From Lachnospiraceae bacterium AM93-12TA (GTDB lineage: Bacteria > Bacillota > Clostridia > Lachnospirales > Lachnospiraceae): DNA of 64,000 nt. The DNA is taken from the NCBI GenBank assembly GCA_027698105.1, contig JAQERH010000012.1:4189-68188 (forward strand), given 5' to 3'. Each line of letters starts with the position of its first letter. Position 1 is the stretch's first letter. Both the position numbers and the translations under genes were made by a program. Under the pieces are notes generated by a model that made no database searches, was not told where the DNA came from, and saw only the letters and a program-made list of their open reading frames with translations. Of the stretch, positions 36,665 through 43,498 are shown in pieces.

Positions 36665-36693
36665 ATCATAACTGAACGAAGAAAAATATTCAA
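36665..36693 (-). promoter_or_regulatory. Promoter of the tetR gene
   Basis: Minus strand TTGAAT (36688-36693), 17 bp, TATGAT (36665-36670). The stretch from 36694 to 36938 is AT-rich and shows no gene; it lies between chromosomal tetR and the decayed island. Confidence 0.65.
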
Positions 36694-36938
36694 CTAGATT
36701 TGTGAAATTACTGTAGCTGAGGGATAGAGATTTTGAATGTATTGAAGTATCCTCCATTCTTCAATGGACTTGCAGAAAATATTCTGGAGTATGGAAATGG
36801 GGTGGTATTCTGCGGAAGATCACCCCGATTGTTTGGATAGAACCTATTTTTCTCATCAGCTCACCTATAGACAACTCAATATACCTATAAATAACATTTG
36901 AGCATACTCTAAATTATCTTCAACTCTGTATGCACATT

Positions 36939-37016
36939 TTAATAGCAACAGTATGATTCCTCACTATATTTATGTAATAACCATTTTCCAGTTTTAGGAT
37001 CCTTTTCAGCTTTCAT
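36939..37016 (-). pseudogene. Integrase N-terminal remnant of the left island
   Basis: Sixteen bases beyond the excisionase stop, a GGAGAGG site precedes an ATG at 37016 that opens 25 codons: MKAEKDPKTGKWLLHKYSEE.., then stop. The start resembles the arm-binding N-terminus of tyrosine integrases (compare MAIYKNESNNTWYVMARY of the intact integrase at 53580-54695), and the xis-int gene order is the same in both islands. The catalytic part is gone. Confidence 0.55.
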
Positions 37017-37032
37017 GTCTTACCTCTCCTTT

Positions 37033-37221
37033 CTACGCACCGTAACCATACCAGCGTTTTTCTAAATAACGTCTGGGAACTTTGCCTGCAATGACCAAGA
37101 AGCCCTGTTCAGCCAGTTCCTGATTCAGCTTACGAATAATCTTATAAGCATGTCCAACAGAAACACCCAACATCTCAGCGAGTTCACTTGCGGTAATATA
37201 AATTTTGTTTTCTCCCGTCAT
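37033..37221 (-). CDS. Excisionase-like helix-turn-helix protein (left island)
   Basis: 62 residues. MTGENKIYITASELAEMLGVSVGHAYKIIRKLNQEL is a MerR-like winged helix of the excisionase type, with the C-terminal VIAGKVPRRYLEKRWYG tail shared with the second excisionase at 54698-54892 (TIAGKVDRKYFYEQFYG). It is driven from a consensus promoter at 37274-37302 and divergent from an XRE repressor, the usual switch of these elements. The integrase that should follow is reduced to a fragment. Confidence 0.8.
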   Translation of the reverse strand: MTGENKIYITASELAEMLGVSVGHAYKIIRKLNQELAEQGFLVIAGKVPRRYLEKRWYGYGA

Positions 37222-37273
37222 ATTTCTTTCCCCCTTCTTAATTATAGCTTTTTCGCTACTTTTTATATTTTCA

Positions 37274-37302
37274 TTATATGTAGCGATATCGCTATTGTCA
37301 AG
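37274..37302 (-). promoter_or_regulatory. xis promoter with operator in its spacer
   Basis: Minus strand TTGACA (37297-37302), 17 bp, TATAAT (37274-37279), both boxes perfect. The spacer contains the 14-bp palindrome TAGCGATATCGCTA (37282-37295); another half site (TTTCGCTACT, about 37250-37261) lies beyond. Probably bound by the divergent repressor. Confidence 0.7.
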
Positions 37303-37341
37303 TGTTTTAAAATGTCTATAGAAAAATTTTTTTAATCATGG

Positions 37342-37347
37342 TATAAT
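37342..37347 (+). promoter_or_regulatory. -10 box of the XRE repressor gene
   Basis: TATAAT preceded at 17 bp by a poor -35 (TAGAAA). About 33 bp upstream of the repressor start. Confidence 0.4.
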
Positions 37348-37379
37348 GTAGCCATCTCGATACAGGAAAGGTGATAAAA

Positions 37380-38030
37380 ATGACCATAGGCGAAAGGATT
37401 AAGTATTGCAGAAAACAAATCGGTATCACACAGGATAAATTGGCTGAATTAACTGGCATCCATCCTGTTTCCATTCGAAAATATGAAACAAACAAAATGC
37501 AGCCACAACCTCCTCAATTAGAAAAGATCGCAGCTGCTCTCGGTGTTAGTTATAACGCACTGAACGGCAGTGACACTGCCGGGCTCCGTCTGAAAACAGT
37601 CGGTGACCTCATTGGCGTGCTTATGGTACTTTGTAATTCTGGCGTCCTACAGATCAGTGGCGAACGTGGGGAAGATATGCTATTGAAAGAAGAGACAGTA
37701 TCTATTCAATTCAATCCTATCCTTTCCTCTTATCTGGAATTTGGATATACCACTAGAGGGAAAACACACACATTATCCTTGCAGGATATTCTGTTAAATG
37801 TCAAAAGCTACAAAGTATTGAATGACCTGTTAAAGTGGGAAAAAATGAATTTCATTTACCATAGTGCGTTGAAGTCCGCTGGAGAAAATCCAAACGAGGC
37901 TACTCAAGCAGCTATTGATGAAATTGCAGAAACGAAAGAAAAAGTAGAATTGGAATTGCAGAAAAGCCAGATATTACTTGATACATCTAATGGTGTTAAA
38001 GTAAAAGTAAATCCTAATTCTTTGAGGTGA
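37380..38030 (+). CDS. XRE-family repressor of the left island
   Basis: 216 residues from MTIGERIKYCRKQIG (ATG 37380, GGAAAGGTG upstream; a GTG three codons earlier is less likely). The N-terminal helix-turn-helix ITQDKLAELTGIHPVSIRKYETNKMQPQPPQLEKIAAAL is the Cro/CI type. The C-terminal about 130 residues are not recognised. The start MTIGERI resembles MAIGERI of the repressor in the right island (55074), suggesting a shared module. It is followed 22 bp later by the Abi gene and divergent from xis; likely master repressor. Confidence 0.85.
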   Translation: MTIGERIKYCRKQIGITQDKLAELTGIHPVSIRKYETNKMQPQPPQLEKIAAALGVSYNALNGSDTAGLRLKTVGDLIGVLMVLCNSGVLQISGERGEDMLLKEETVSIQFNPILSSYLEFGYTTRGKTHTLSLQDILLNVKSYKVLNDLLKWEKMNFIYHSALKSAGENPNEATQAAIDEIAETKEKVELELQKSQILLDTSNGVKVKVNPNSLR

Positions 38031-38052
38031 AAACTTGTTATAAGGAGCATAT

Positions 38053-39030
38053 ATGTCAAATAAAATAGATAAGCCAAAACAAACTGCTCCGCAGCTAATT
38101 ACTAAAATGAAAAGTAAGGGCATCACTTTTAAATACATCACTGAAGAAAAGGCTGCTGAGTATCTTACTGACAAAAACAATTACTTACGCACCGCTGCAT
38201 ATCGGAAAAATTATCAAAAATATAATAACGGTTTAAATATTGGGAAATACATAGATCTTGACTTTTCCTATTTACAAGAGCTATCAACCATCGATATGCA
38301 CTTTCGTTTTTTAGTATCAAAAATGTGTTTAGATATTGAACACGATCTTAAAGTGCGAATGTTAAAAGATATAGAAACCGATTCTACAACCGATGGCTAT
38401 GATATTGTAAATACATTTCTAAGTCACAACAGCTACATCATTGGCAAATTGGAAGCTACCAGCGCTTCTCCCTTTACAAGTGATTTGATTCATAAGTACT
38501 TTACAGTCCAACGAGTATATAACCCTCAAAAAGGAAAAAAAGAAAACAAAATCACCTTATATGATGACTGTCCAGCTTGGGTCCTTTTAGAAATGCTTAC
38601 TTTTGGAGATTTTATAAAATTCTACGAATTTTACTACTCCACAAGATCATATAGCAAAATATCTTTCCCTGTTATAAACCTTGTCAAGAGTTTAAGAAAC
38701 GGAGCCGCACATAATAATTGTATATTAGCAGATTTGGCACATGGAACTTCTCATCCGCCTGCAGAAATTAGCCAGGCTATTGCAAAAATAGCTTCTATCA
38801 ATACCACTCAACGGCAGAAGAAACTCTCTTGTCGTCCAATGCTTGAATTCATAGCTTTGCTTTATACTTACAATTTAATAGTATCAGATAAGGTGAAACA
38901 TCATAGAACGCTGGAATTAGAAGATTTGTTCTTCAACCGAATGCTCCAAAAAGGAGGGTTTTTTCTAAAAAATGAATTGATTAAAAGCAATTACGAATTT
39001 GCTTGCAAGGTTATTGACTTTCTCTTTTAA
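38053..39030 (+). CDS. Abi_2-family (AbiD/F-like) HEPN abortive-infection protein
   Basis: 325 residues. The pattern KGITFKYITEEKAAEYLTDKNNYLRTAAYRKNY at the N-terminus and the C-terminal SLRNGAAHNNCIL fit the Abi_2 family. RNGAAH (R215 to H220) is the Rx4H catalytic motif of HEPN RNases, so it probably kills or stalls phage-infected cells by cleaving RNA. Start: AAGGAG before ATG. It shares a transcript with the XRE repressor. Codon use is AT-rich compared with the flanking chromosome. The target RNA is unknown. Confidence 0.85.
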   Translation: MSNKIDKPKQTAPQLITKMKSKGITFKYITEEKAAEYLTDKNNYLRTAAYRKNYQKYNNGLNIGKYIDLDFSYLQELSTIDMHFRFLVSKMCLDIEHDLKVRMLKDIETDSTTDGYDIVNTFLSHNSYIIGKLEATSASPFTSDLIHKYFTVQRVYNPQKGKKENKITLYDDCPAWVLLEMLTFGDFIKFYEFYYSTRSYSKISFPVINLVKSLRNGAAHNNCILADLAHGTSHPPAEISQAIAKIASINTTQRQKKLSCRPMLEFIALLYTYNLIVSDKVKHHRTLELEDLFFNRMLQKGGFFLKNELIKSNYEFACKVIDFLF

Positions 39031-39226
39031 AAATTTTCAAATCATAGTTAGAATAATTTGTCAATACTTTTTTTCAAAATCTGTTGACTTTTTGGCTCTA
39101 TCTACATATAATAATATCAGAATCATAAAAACGTATTACGTTTTTGTAAGGGCGGCGTTGCGACGGCGTTCTATTTTTTTGTTCAAAAATAAATTGTATT
39201 CAAACTGTACTCAACAGACATAGTAA

Positions 39227-39273
39227 GAGCCCGGAAACCCGCATAAATGCTGGATTTCCGAGCTCCATTTTTT
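39227..39273 (+). terminator. Terminator at the right end of the left island
   Basis: GAGCCCGGAAACC, a loop, GGATTTCCGAGCTC, then CATTTTTT. It ends the Abi transcript and abuts the guaA-like core at 39272, so before the next insertion it would also have ended guaA from the other side. Confidence 0.7.
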
Positions 39274-39284
39274 ATTCAAACTCG
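39272..39284. other. Attachment-site core, copy 1 (island C/B junction)
   Basis: TTATTCAAACTCG equals the complement of the last codons of guaA (GAG TTT GAA TAA); it differs from the real guaA end at 55725 by one synonymous base (A for G). Interpreted as an att core left by site-specific integration into the guaA 3' end. The 39031-39518 gap holds only this, the terminator and the arm-type repeats. Confidence 0.65.
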
Positions 39285-39384
39285 ACAATTACTAATCAAT
39301 TTTGTTTAGAGATTATTCTCTGTCGTGTTTACAGTTCTTTTGATTATTTGATTTATCCATATTATCCTGCCTATACAGGCTAAT

Positions 39385-39401
39385 GTTATCATTTTGTTAT
39401 C
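39385..39401. repeat. Integrase arm-type repeats, left end of island B
   Basis: GTTATC at 39385 and 39396, exactly 11 bp apart, with an inverted GATAAC at 39407. The pair lies 113 bp inside core copy 1, and the same pairs lie near the other two cores. Confidence 0.5.
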
Positions 39402-39518
39402 GGTGTTGATAACACTTGCTCTGTAACTGTGGATAATAGCACTATATTCTATTTCAGATCATAAGCGATTTTGCTTAAAAAATCAATCCCTATTCAAATT
39501 CATACCATTCCTTAAATC

Positions 39519-40166
39519 TCAGTCTTTGAGAAAAATACGATTTTTTTTATATTCAATCATGCCATCTTTCTGCATTTTAGAAAGCTCGTTGCACATAGTA
39601 CTGCGGTCAACATTCAAGTAATCTGCTAATTGCTGGCGGTTATATGGAATCAGAAAAGAATTGCTTCCGGCATGTTTTGCGCATTCTGAAAAATAAGACA
39701 TCAATCGGCCTCGTATAGATTTGGAACTGGTGTGCAAAATCCTTTGTGAAAGTTGCAGACTTTTATGAGCACAGACAGTCAGTAGATTTCGTGCAAGGTT
39801 TGTATGAAAAGGGCAGGCGTTTGTGCAGGTAGTCAGAACACGTCCCACATTCATAAACAACACAGAGGTATCTTCCACGGCAGACACTGTAACCAGCATC
39901 GGCTGTCCCGGAATACAGGCATATACCTCAGCAAATACAGAACCAGGTGCAACACTTCCTAAAATGCTGGTATTCCCCCAAATATCGTTACAAGATATCA
40001 TTGCCATGCCTGACAGTACAATGCCGATATTCTCTATAATACTCCCTTCTGAAAGAATTACTTCTCCTTTTTTATAATTGCGTTTTACACTATTCAAACA
40101 GCTTAAAAGCGAGAAGATGTCATCTTCTTCTAACCCACGGAATAACTGCATATCGGATAATTTCAT
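39519..40166 (-). CDS. Crp/Fnr-family regulator of the hcp operon
   Basis: 215 residues: a cyclic-nucleotide-binding-fold sensor domain (about 1-120, GEVILSEGSIIENIGIVLSG) and a C-terminal winged helix (IPYNRQQLADYLNVDRSTMCNELSKMQKDGMIEY). There is a C-x3-C pair (CTNAC) in the dimer-helix region but no clear Fe-S motif. It is divergent from the ferredoxin-hcp operon, with a perfect palindrome between them, so it likely senses nitric oxide or redox state and activates that operon, as HcpR-type regulators do. AT-rich, part of island B. Confidence 0.85.
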   Translation of the reverse strand: MKLSDMQLFRGLEEDDIFSLLSCLNSVKRNYKKGEVILSEGSIIENIGIVLSGMAMISCNDIWGNTSILGSVAPGSVFAEVYACIPGQPMLVTVSAVEDTSVLFMNVGRVLTTCTNACPFHTNLARNLLTVCAHKSLQLSQRILHTSSKSIRGRLMSYFSECAKHAGSNSFLIPYNRQQLADYLNVDRSTMCNELSKMQKDGMIEYKKNRIFLKD

Positions 40167-40180
40167 ATTTTTACCCTTTC

Positions 40181-40194
40181 GTTGTTATAACAAC
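40181..40194. promoter_or_regulatory. Crp/Fnr-type operator for the hcp operon
   Basis: GTTGTTATAACAAC is a perfect 14-bp palindrome. Using the -10 TATACT (40217-40222), its centre lies near -41.5 from the predicted start, the class II activation position. It is 15 bp from the regulator's own start, allowing autoregulation. Confidence 0.65.
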
Positions 40195-40256
40195 AGATTT
40201 TTATTTTTAATTATAATATACTATGCCCAGAAAGACAAGAGAAAGGATGGTATAAA

Positions 40257-40967
40257 ATGATTCGAAGAATTATCCAAATAGATGAAGAAAAATGTAACGG
40301 ATGTGGTGCGTGTGCCGAAGCTTGTCACGAGGGTGCAATCGGCATGGTAAACGGCAAAGCAACACTTCTGCGAGATGATTATTGTGATGGTTTGGGAGAT
40401 TGTCTGCCAACCTGCCCGACAGGTGCAATTTCCTTTGTGGAGAGAGAAGCTACCGCCTATGATGAAAAAGCTGTGCAGGAAAATATGAGGAAAAAAGCGA
40501 AAAGCAATCATGCCGCTGTTCCCCATACAGGCTGCCCCGGCAGTCGAATGCAGCGTATTCAACATTCACAAGAAACAACTCCTTCTGCCCGGGTACAGAC
40601 AGAATCACAGTTGGGACAATGGCCATGCCAAATCAAACTGGTACCGACTAATGCACCATATTTTGACGGCGCAAAATTGTTAATTGCAGCGGATTGCAGT
40701 GCATACGCCTATGCCAGAATGCACGAGGATTTCATGCGTGGGAAAATTACGATTATCGGCTGTCCAAAGCTTGACAGCATAGACTACAGCGAAAAGCTGA
40801 CGCAGATCATTCAAAACAACAACATTCAAAGTGTGACGGTTGTACGCATGGAAGTTCCCTGCTGCGGCGGACTGGAATTAGCTGCCAAAAAAGCGTTGCA
40901 GGCAAGCGGAAAATTCATTCCTTGGCAGATTGTTACGATTTCGTTGGGTGGTAAAATTTTGGAATAA
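40257..40967 (+). CDS. Ferredoxin-domain protein of the hcp operon
   Basis: 236 residues. The N-terminus has one full [4Fe-4S] motif (CNGCGACAEAC) and a second where the second Cys is Leu (C-DGLGD-C-LPT-CP), so the second cluster would have only three Cys ligands. The remaining 150 residues include a CCGG motif near 202 and resemble the uncharacterised domain of ferredoxin-type proteins that accompany hcp. It probably feeds electrons to the hybrid-cluster protein. First gene after the Fnr-type operator; AAAGGA before ATG. Confidence 0.75.
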   Translation: MIRRIIQIDEEKCNGCGACAEACHEGAIGMVNGKATLLRDDYCDGLGDCLPTCPTGAISFVEREATAYDEKAVQENMRKKAKSNHAAVPHTGCPGSRMQRIQHSQETTPSARVQTESQLGQWPCQIKLVPTNAPYFDGAKLLIAADCSAYAYARMHEDFMRGKITIIGCPKLDSIDYSEKLTQIIQNNNIQSVTVVRMEVPCCGGLELAAKKALQASGKFIPWQIVTISLGGKILE

Positions 40968-40980
40968 AAGGAGAGATACT

Positions 40981-41313
40981 ATGAGTAAAAAAATGAAAAA
41001 CATTGCTCAATCAGAAGTACTGACGCTGAGAGAACAAATTTCTTATCAGGAGGGGCAGGTTGTCAGCAAAACTTTGACACAAAACCAGGCAGTAAGTATT
41101 ACCCTGTTCTCATTCGCAAAGGGCGAAGAGATCAGCACCCATGAATCGGGTGGGGACGCCTTCGTCACCTGCTTGGATGGTATCGGAAAAATCACGATTG
41201 ATGGCGTTGAATATCTGCTGCACGAAGGAGAATCTATTGTCATGCCAGCAGGCCATCCCCATGCGGTATATGGGCAGGAAGCGTTCAAGATGCTTTTAGT
41301 AGTTGTATTTTAA
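40981..41313 (+). CDS. Small cupin-domain protein
   Basis: 110 residues from MSKKMKNIAQSEV at 40981, behind AAAGGAGAG; the upstream frame start has no site. The single cupin barrel shows both motifs: G..ISTHESGGDAFVTCLDG (metal His/Glu) and EGESIVMPAGHPHAVYG. Metal-binding but of unknown substrate; a sensor or small redox accessory is possible in this context. It is 13 bp after the ferredoxin-like gene, same operon. Confidence 0.85.
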   Translation: MSKKMKNIAQSEVLTLREQISYQEGQVVSKTLTQNQAVSITLFSFAKGEEISTHESGGDAFVTCLDGIGKITIDGVEYLLHEGESIVMPAGHPHAVYGQEAFKMLLVVVF

Positions 41314-41346
41314 TCAAACGTAAAATTGACAAAAGAAGGTGATTTT

Positions 41347-41538
41347 ATGAAAGCAACAAAAGTAGATAAGGATCTCTGCATTGGCTGTGGGCTTTGCTGT
41401 GGGATCTGCGGCGAAGTTTTCCGTATGAACGAGCAGGGAAAGGCGGAAGCGTATCAACGAGCAAACGCTGAAAATCAAGGTGCTGTACAGGAGGCCATCG
41501 ACTCGTGTCCTGTGTCTGCAATCGCCTGGGAAGATTAA
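41347..41538 (+). CDS. Single-cluster ferredoxin
   Basis: 63 residues from MKATKVDKDLCIGCG (41347; AGAAGGTG upstream). CIGCGLCCGIC plus the distant Cys in SCPVSAI hold one [4Fe-4S] cluster, typical of small ferredoxins. Located between the cupin and hcp genes, so a likely electron donor to Hcp. Confidence 0.88.
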   Translation: MKATKVDKDLCIGCGLCCGICGEVFRMNEQGKAEAYQRANAENQGAVQEAIDSCPVSAIAWED

Positions 41539-41617
41539 TTCAAACGCGTCTATATGCTTTTTTGATTGAGAAGAAACCACATTATTTCAAATTTTAATAG
41601 TTTTTAGGAGGCATATT

Positions 41618-43258
41618 ATGGAACAAAAAATGTTTTGCTATCAGTGTCAGGAAACCGCCGGGTGCAAGGGTTGCACCATGTCCGGCGTATGCGGAAAGAA
41701 ACCTGATGTAGCGGCCATGCAGGATCTGTTGGTCTATGTCACAAAAGGAATTTCGGCTATTACGACTGCATTGCGTCAGGAAGGTAAACAGGTCTCTGCA
41801 AAAATCAATCACTTGATTACTCTGAATCTGTTCACTACCATTACCAACGCAAATTTTGATAAAGAGAGCATTGAATCAAGAATCCGTGCCACACTGACCG
41901 AAAAGGAAGTTCTGCTAAAGCAAGTTACCAATCTGACTGTTCTGCCTGAAGCCGCAAAATGGAACGGAGCTGAAAACTGGGAAGAAAAAGCCAGAACTGT
42001 CGGTGTTCTTTCTACCGAAAACGAGGATATTCGCTCTCTGCGCGAGTTAATCACCTACGGTTTGAAGGGACTTTCCGCTTACTCGAAGCACGCAAATGTG
42101 TTGTTGGAGGACAACGATGAAGTTGACGCATTTCTTCAGAAAGCACTGGCTGCCACGCTGAATGATAACCTTAGTGTAGAAGATCTGATTGCTCTAACAA
42201 TGGAAACAGGAAAATACGGAGTATCCGGTATGGCAATGCTGGATAAGGCTAACACAGACAGCTATGGAACCCCCGAAATTACAAAGGTAAATATCGGTGT
42301 CAGAAAGAACCCCGGCATTCTGGTATCTGGCCACGACCTGCGCGATTTGGAAATGCTGTTAGAGCAGACACAGGGAACTGGAGTGGATGTGTATACACAT
42401 TCCGAGATGCTGCCGGCTCATTATTATCCCGCTTTCAAAAAATATCCTAACTTTGTTGGTAATTATGGGAATGCTTGGTGGAAACAAAAAGAAGAATTTG
42501 AATCCTTTAACGGGCCTATTCTAATAACAACCAACTGCATTGTTCCTCCTAAGGATAGTTACAAAAACAGACTTTACACTACCGGTGCTGCGGGATATCC
42601 GGGATGTACACATATTCCGGGAGAAATTGGCGAACAAAAAAATTTTTCTGCGATTATTGAGCATGCAAAAAAATGTGTCGCTCCGAGTGAAATCGAAACC
42701 GGTGAAATCATCGGCGGATTTGCCCATGCGCAGGTTCTGGCTTTGGCAGATAAAGTTGTAGAAGCTGTAAAAAGCGGTGCAATCAAAAAGTTTGTAGTTA
42801 TGGCGGGCTGTGATGGTCGAGCAAAGAGCCGCGACTACTATACAGAATTTGCTAAGGCTCTACCAAAGGATGCTGTCATCCTTACTGCCGGTTGTGCAAA
42901 ATATAAATATAACAAGTTGTCTTTAGGCGATATTAATGGCATCCCACGTATTCTGGATGCAGGTCAATGCAATGATTCCTATTCCCTTGCTGTTATCGCT
43001 TTGAAACTCAAAGAGGTCTTTGGACTTGACGATATTAACGATCTGCCAATTATCTATAATATCGCATGGTACGAGCAAAAAGCTGTTATCGTTCTTCTGG
43101 CTCTTTTATATCTTGGCGTGAAGAATATCCACCTGGGTCCTACACTTCCAGCATTTCTCAGCCCGAATGTTGCAAAGGTCTTGGTCGAGAACTTCGGCAT
43201 TACAGGAATTGGCACCGTGGAAGATGATATGGAGAAGTTTTTCAGTATTAACGCATAA
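41618..43258 (+). CDS. hcp: Hybrid-cluster protein (hydroxylamine reductase)
   Basis: 546 residues, full length. The N-terminal Cys pattern C7-x2-C10-x8-C19-x5-C25 is that of class I/strict-anaerobe Hcp carrying the proximal cluster. Hybrid-cluster segments are present further on ([56 protein letters not shown]). Hcp reduces hydroxylamine in vitro and NO in vivo, protecting against nitrosative stress. Last gene of the cassette; a terminator and an att core follow. Unusually placed on an apparent mobile cassette. Confidence 0.94.
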   Translation: MEQKMFCYQCQETAGCKGCTMSGVCGKKPDVAAMQDLLVYVTKGISAITTALRQEGKQVSAKINHLITLNLFTTITNANFDKESIESRIRATLTEKEVLLKQVTNLTVLPEAAKWNGAENWEEKARTVGVLSTENEDIRSLRELITYGLKGLSAYSKHANVLLEDNDEVDAFLQKALAATLNDNLSVEDLIALTMETGKYGVSGMAMLDKANTDSYGTPEITKVNIGVRKNPGILVSGHDLRDLEMLLEQTQGTGVDVYTHSEMLPAHYYPAFKKYPNFVGNYGNAWWKQKEEFESFNGPILITTNCIVPPKDSYKNRLYTTGAAGYPGCTHIPGEIGEQKNFSAIIEHAKKCVAPSEIETGEIIGGFAHAQVLALADKVVEAVKSGAIKKFVVMAGCDGRAKSRDYYTEFAKALPKDAVILTAGCAKYKYNKLSLGDINGIPRILDAGQCNDSYSLAVIALKLKEVFGLDDINDLPIIYNIAWYEQKAVIVLLALLYLGVKNIHLGPTLPAFLSPNVAKVLVENFGITGIGTVEDDMEKFFSINA

Positions 43259-43298
43259 ATAATACTCCGTCAAAAAATAGATCCAACAGGCATAAAGA

Positions 43299-43335
43299 AA
43301 CCTCGGAAACCCTTGTAAAATGGGCATCCGAGGTT
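43299..43335 (+). terminator. Terminator after hcp
   Basis: AACCTCGGAAACCC, a short loop, GGGCATCCGAGGTT then TTCTGTCTG. It sits just left of core copy 2, mirroring the terminator at copy 1. Confidence 0.65.
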
Positions 43336-43344
43336 TTCTGTCTG

Positions 43345-43357
43345 TTATTCAAACTCG
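43345..43357. other. Attachment-site core, copy 2 (island B/A junction)
   Basis: TTATTCAAACTCG, identical to copy 1 and one base from the guaA end. With copy 1 it brackets the 4.07-kb hcp cassette; with the guaA copy it brackets the 12.4-kb mobilizable element. Confidence 0.7.
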
Positions 43358-43459
43358 CAAATAAATCCTTGTCACTATACATTTTTGTATCGGCATTATG
43401 GTTCTATTTGGTTTTGTATGTGTTCCACTGTCCTAAGTCTATAGACTGTACTGAACGGT

Positions 43460-43490
43460 GTTATCAATTTGTTATCAATGGGATGTTATC
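43460..43490. repeat. Integrase arm-type repeats, left end of island A
   Basis: GTTATC at 43460 and 43471 (11 bp apart) plus a third at 43485. They lie 115 bp inside core copy 2, matching the spacing in island B. Confidence 0.55.
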
Positions 43491-43498
43491 ATTCCAAC

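Noticed and set aside
36688..36700. Possible decayed left core of island C (ATATTCAACTAG)
   Set aside because: It overlaps the -35 box of the tetR promoter and lacks one base of the core; not distinguishable from chance.
39198..39212. Possible fourth att core (TATTCAAACTGT)
   Set aside because: Only nine to ten bases match and there is no adjacent terminator or GTTATC pair; likely chance in AT-rich DNA.
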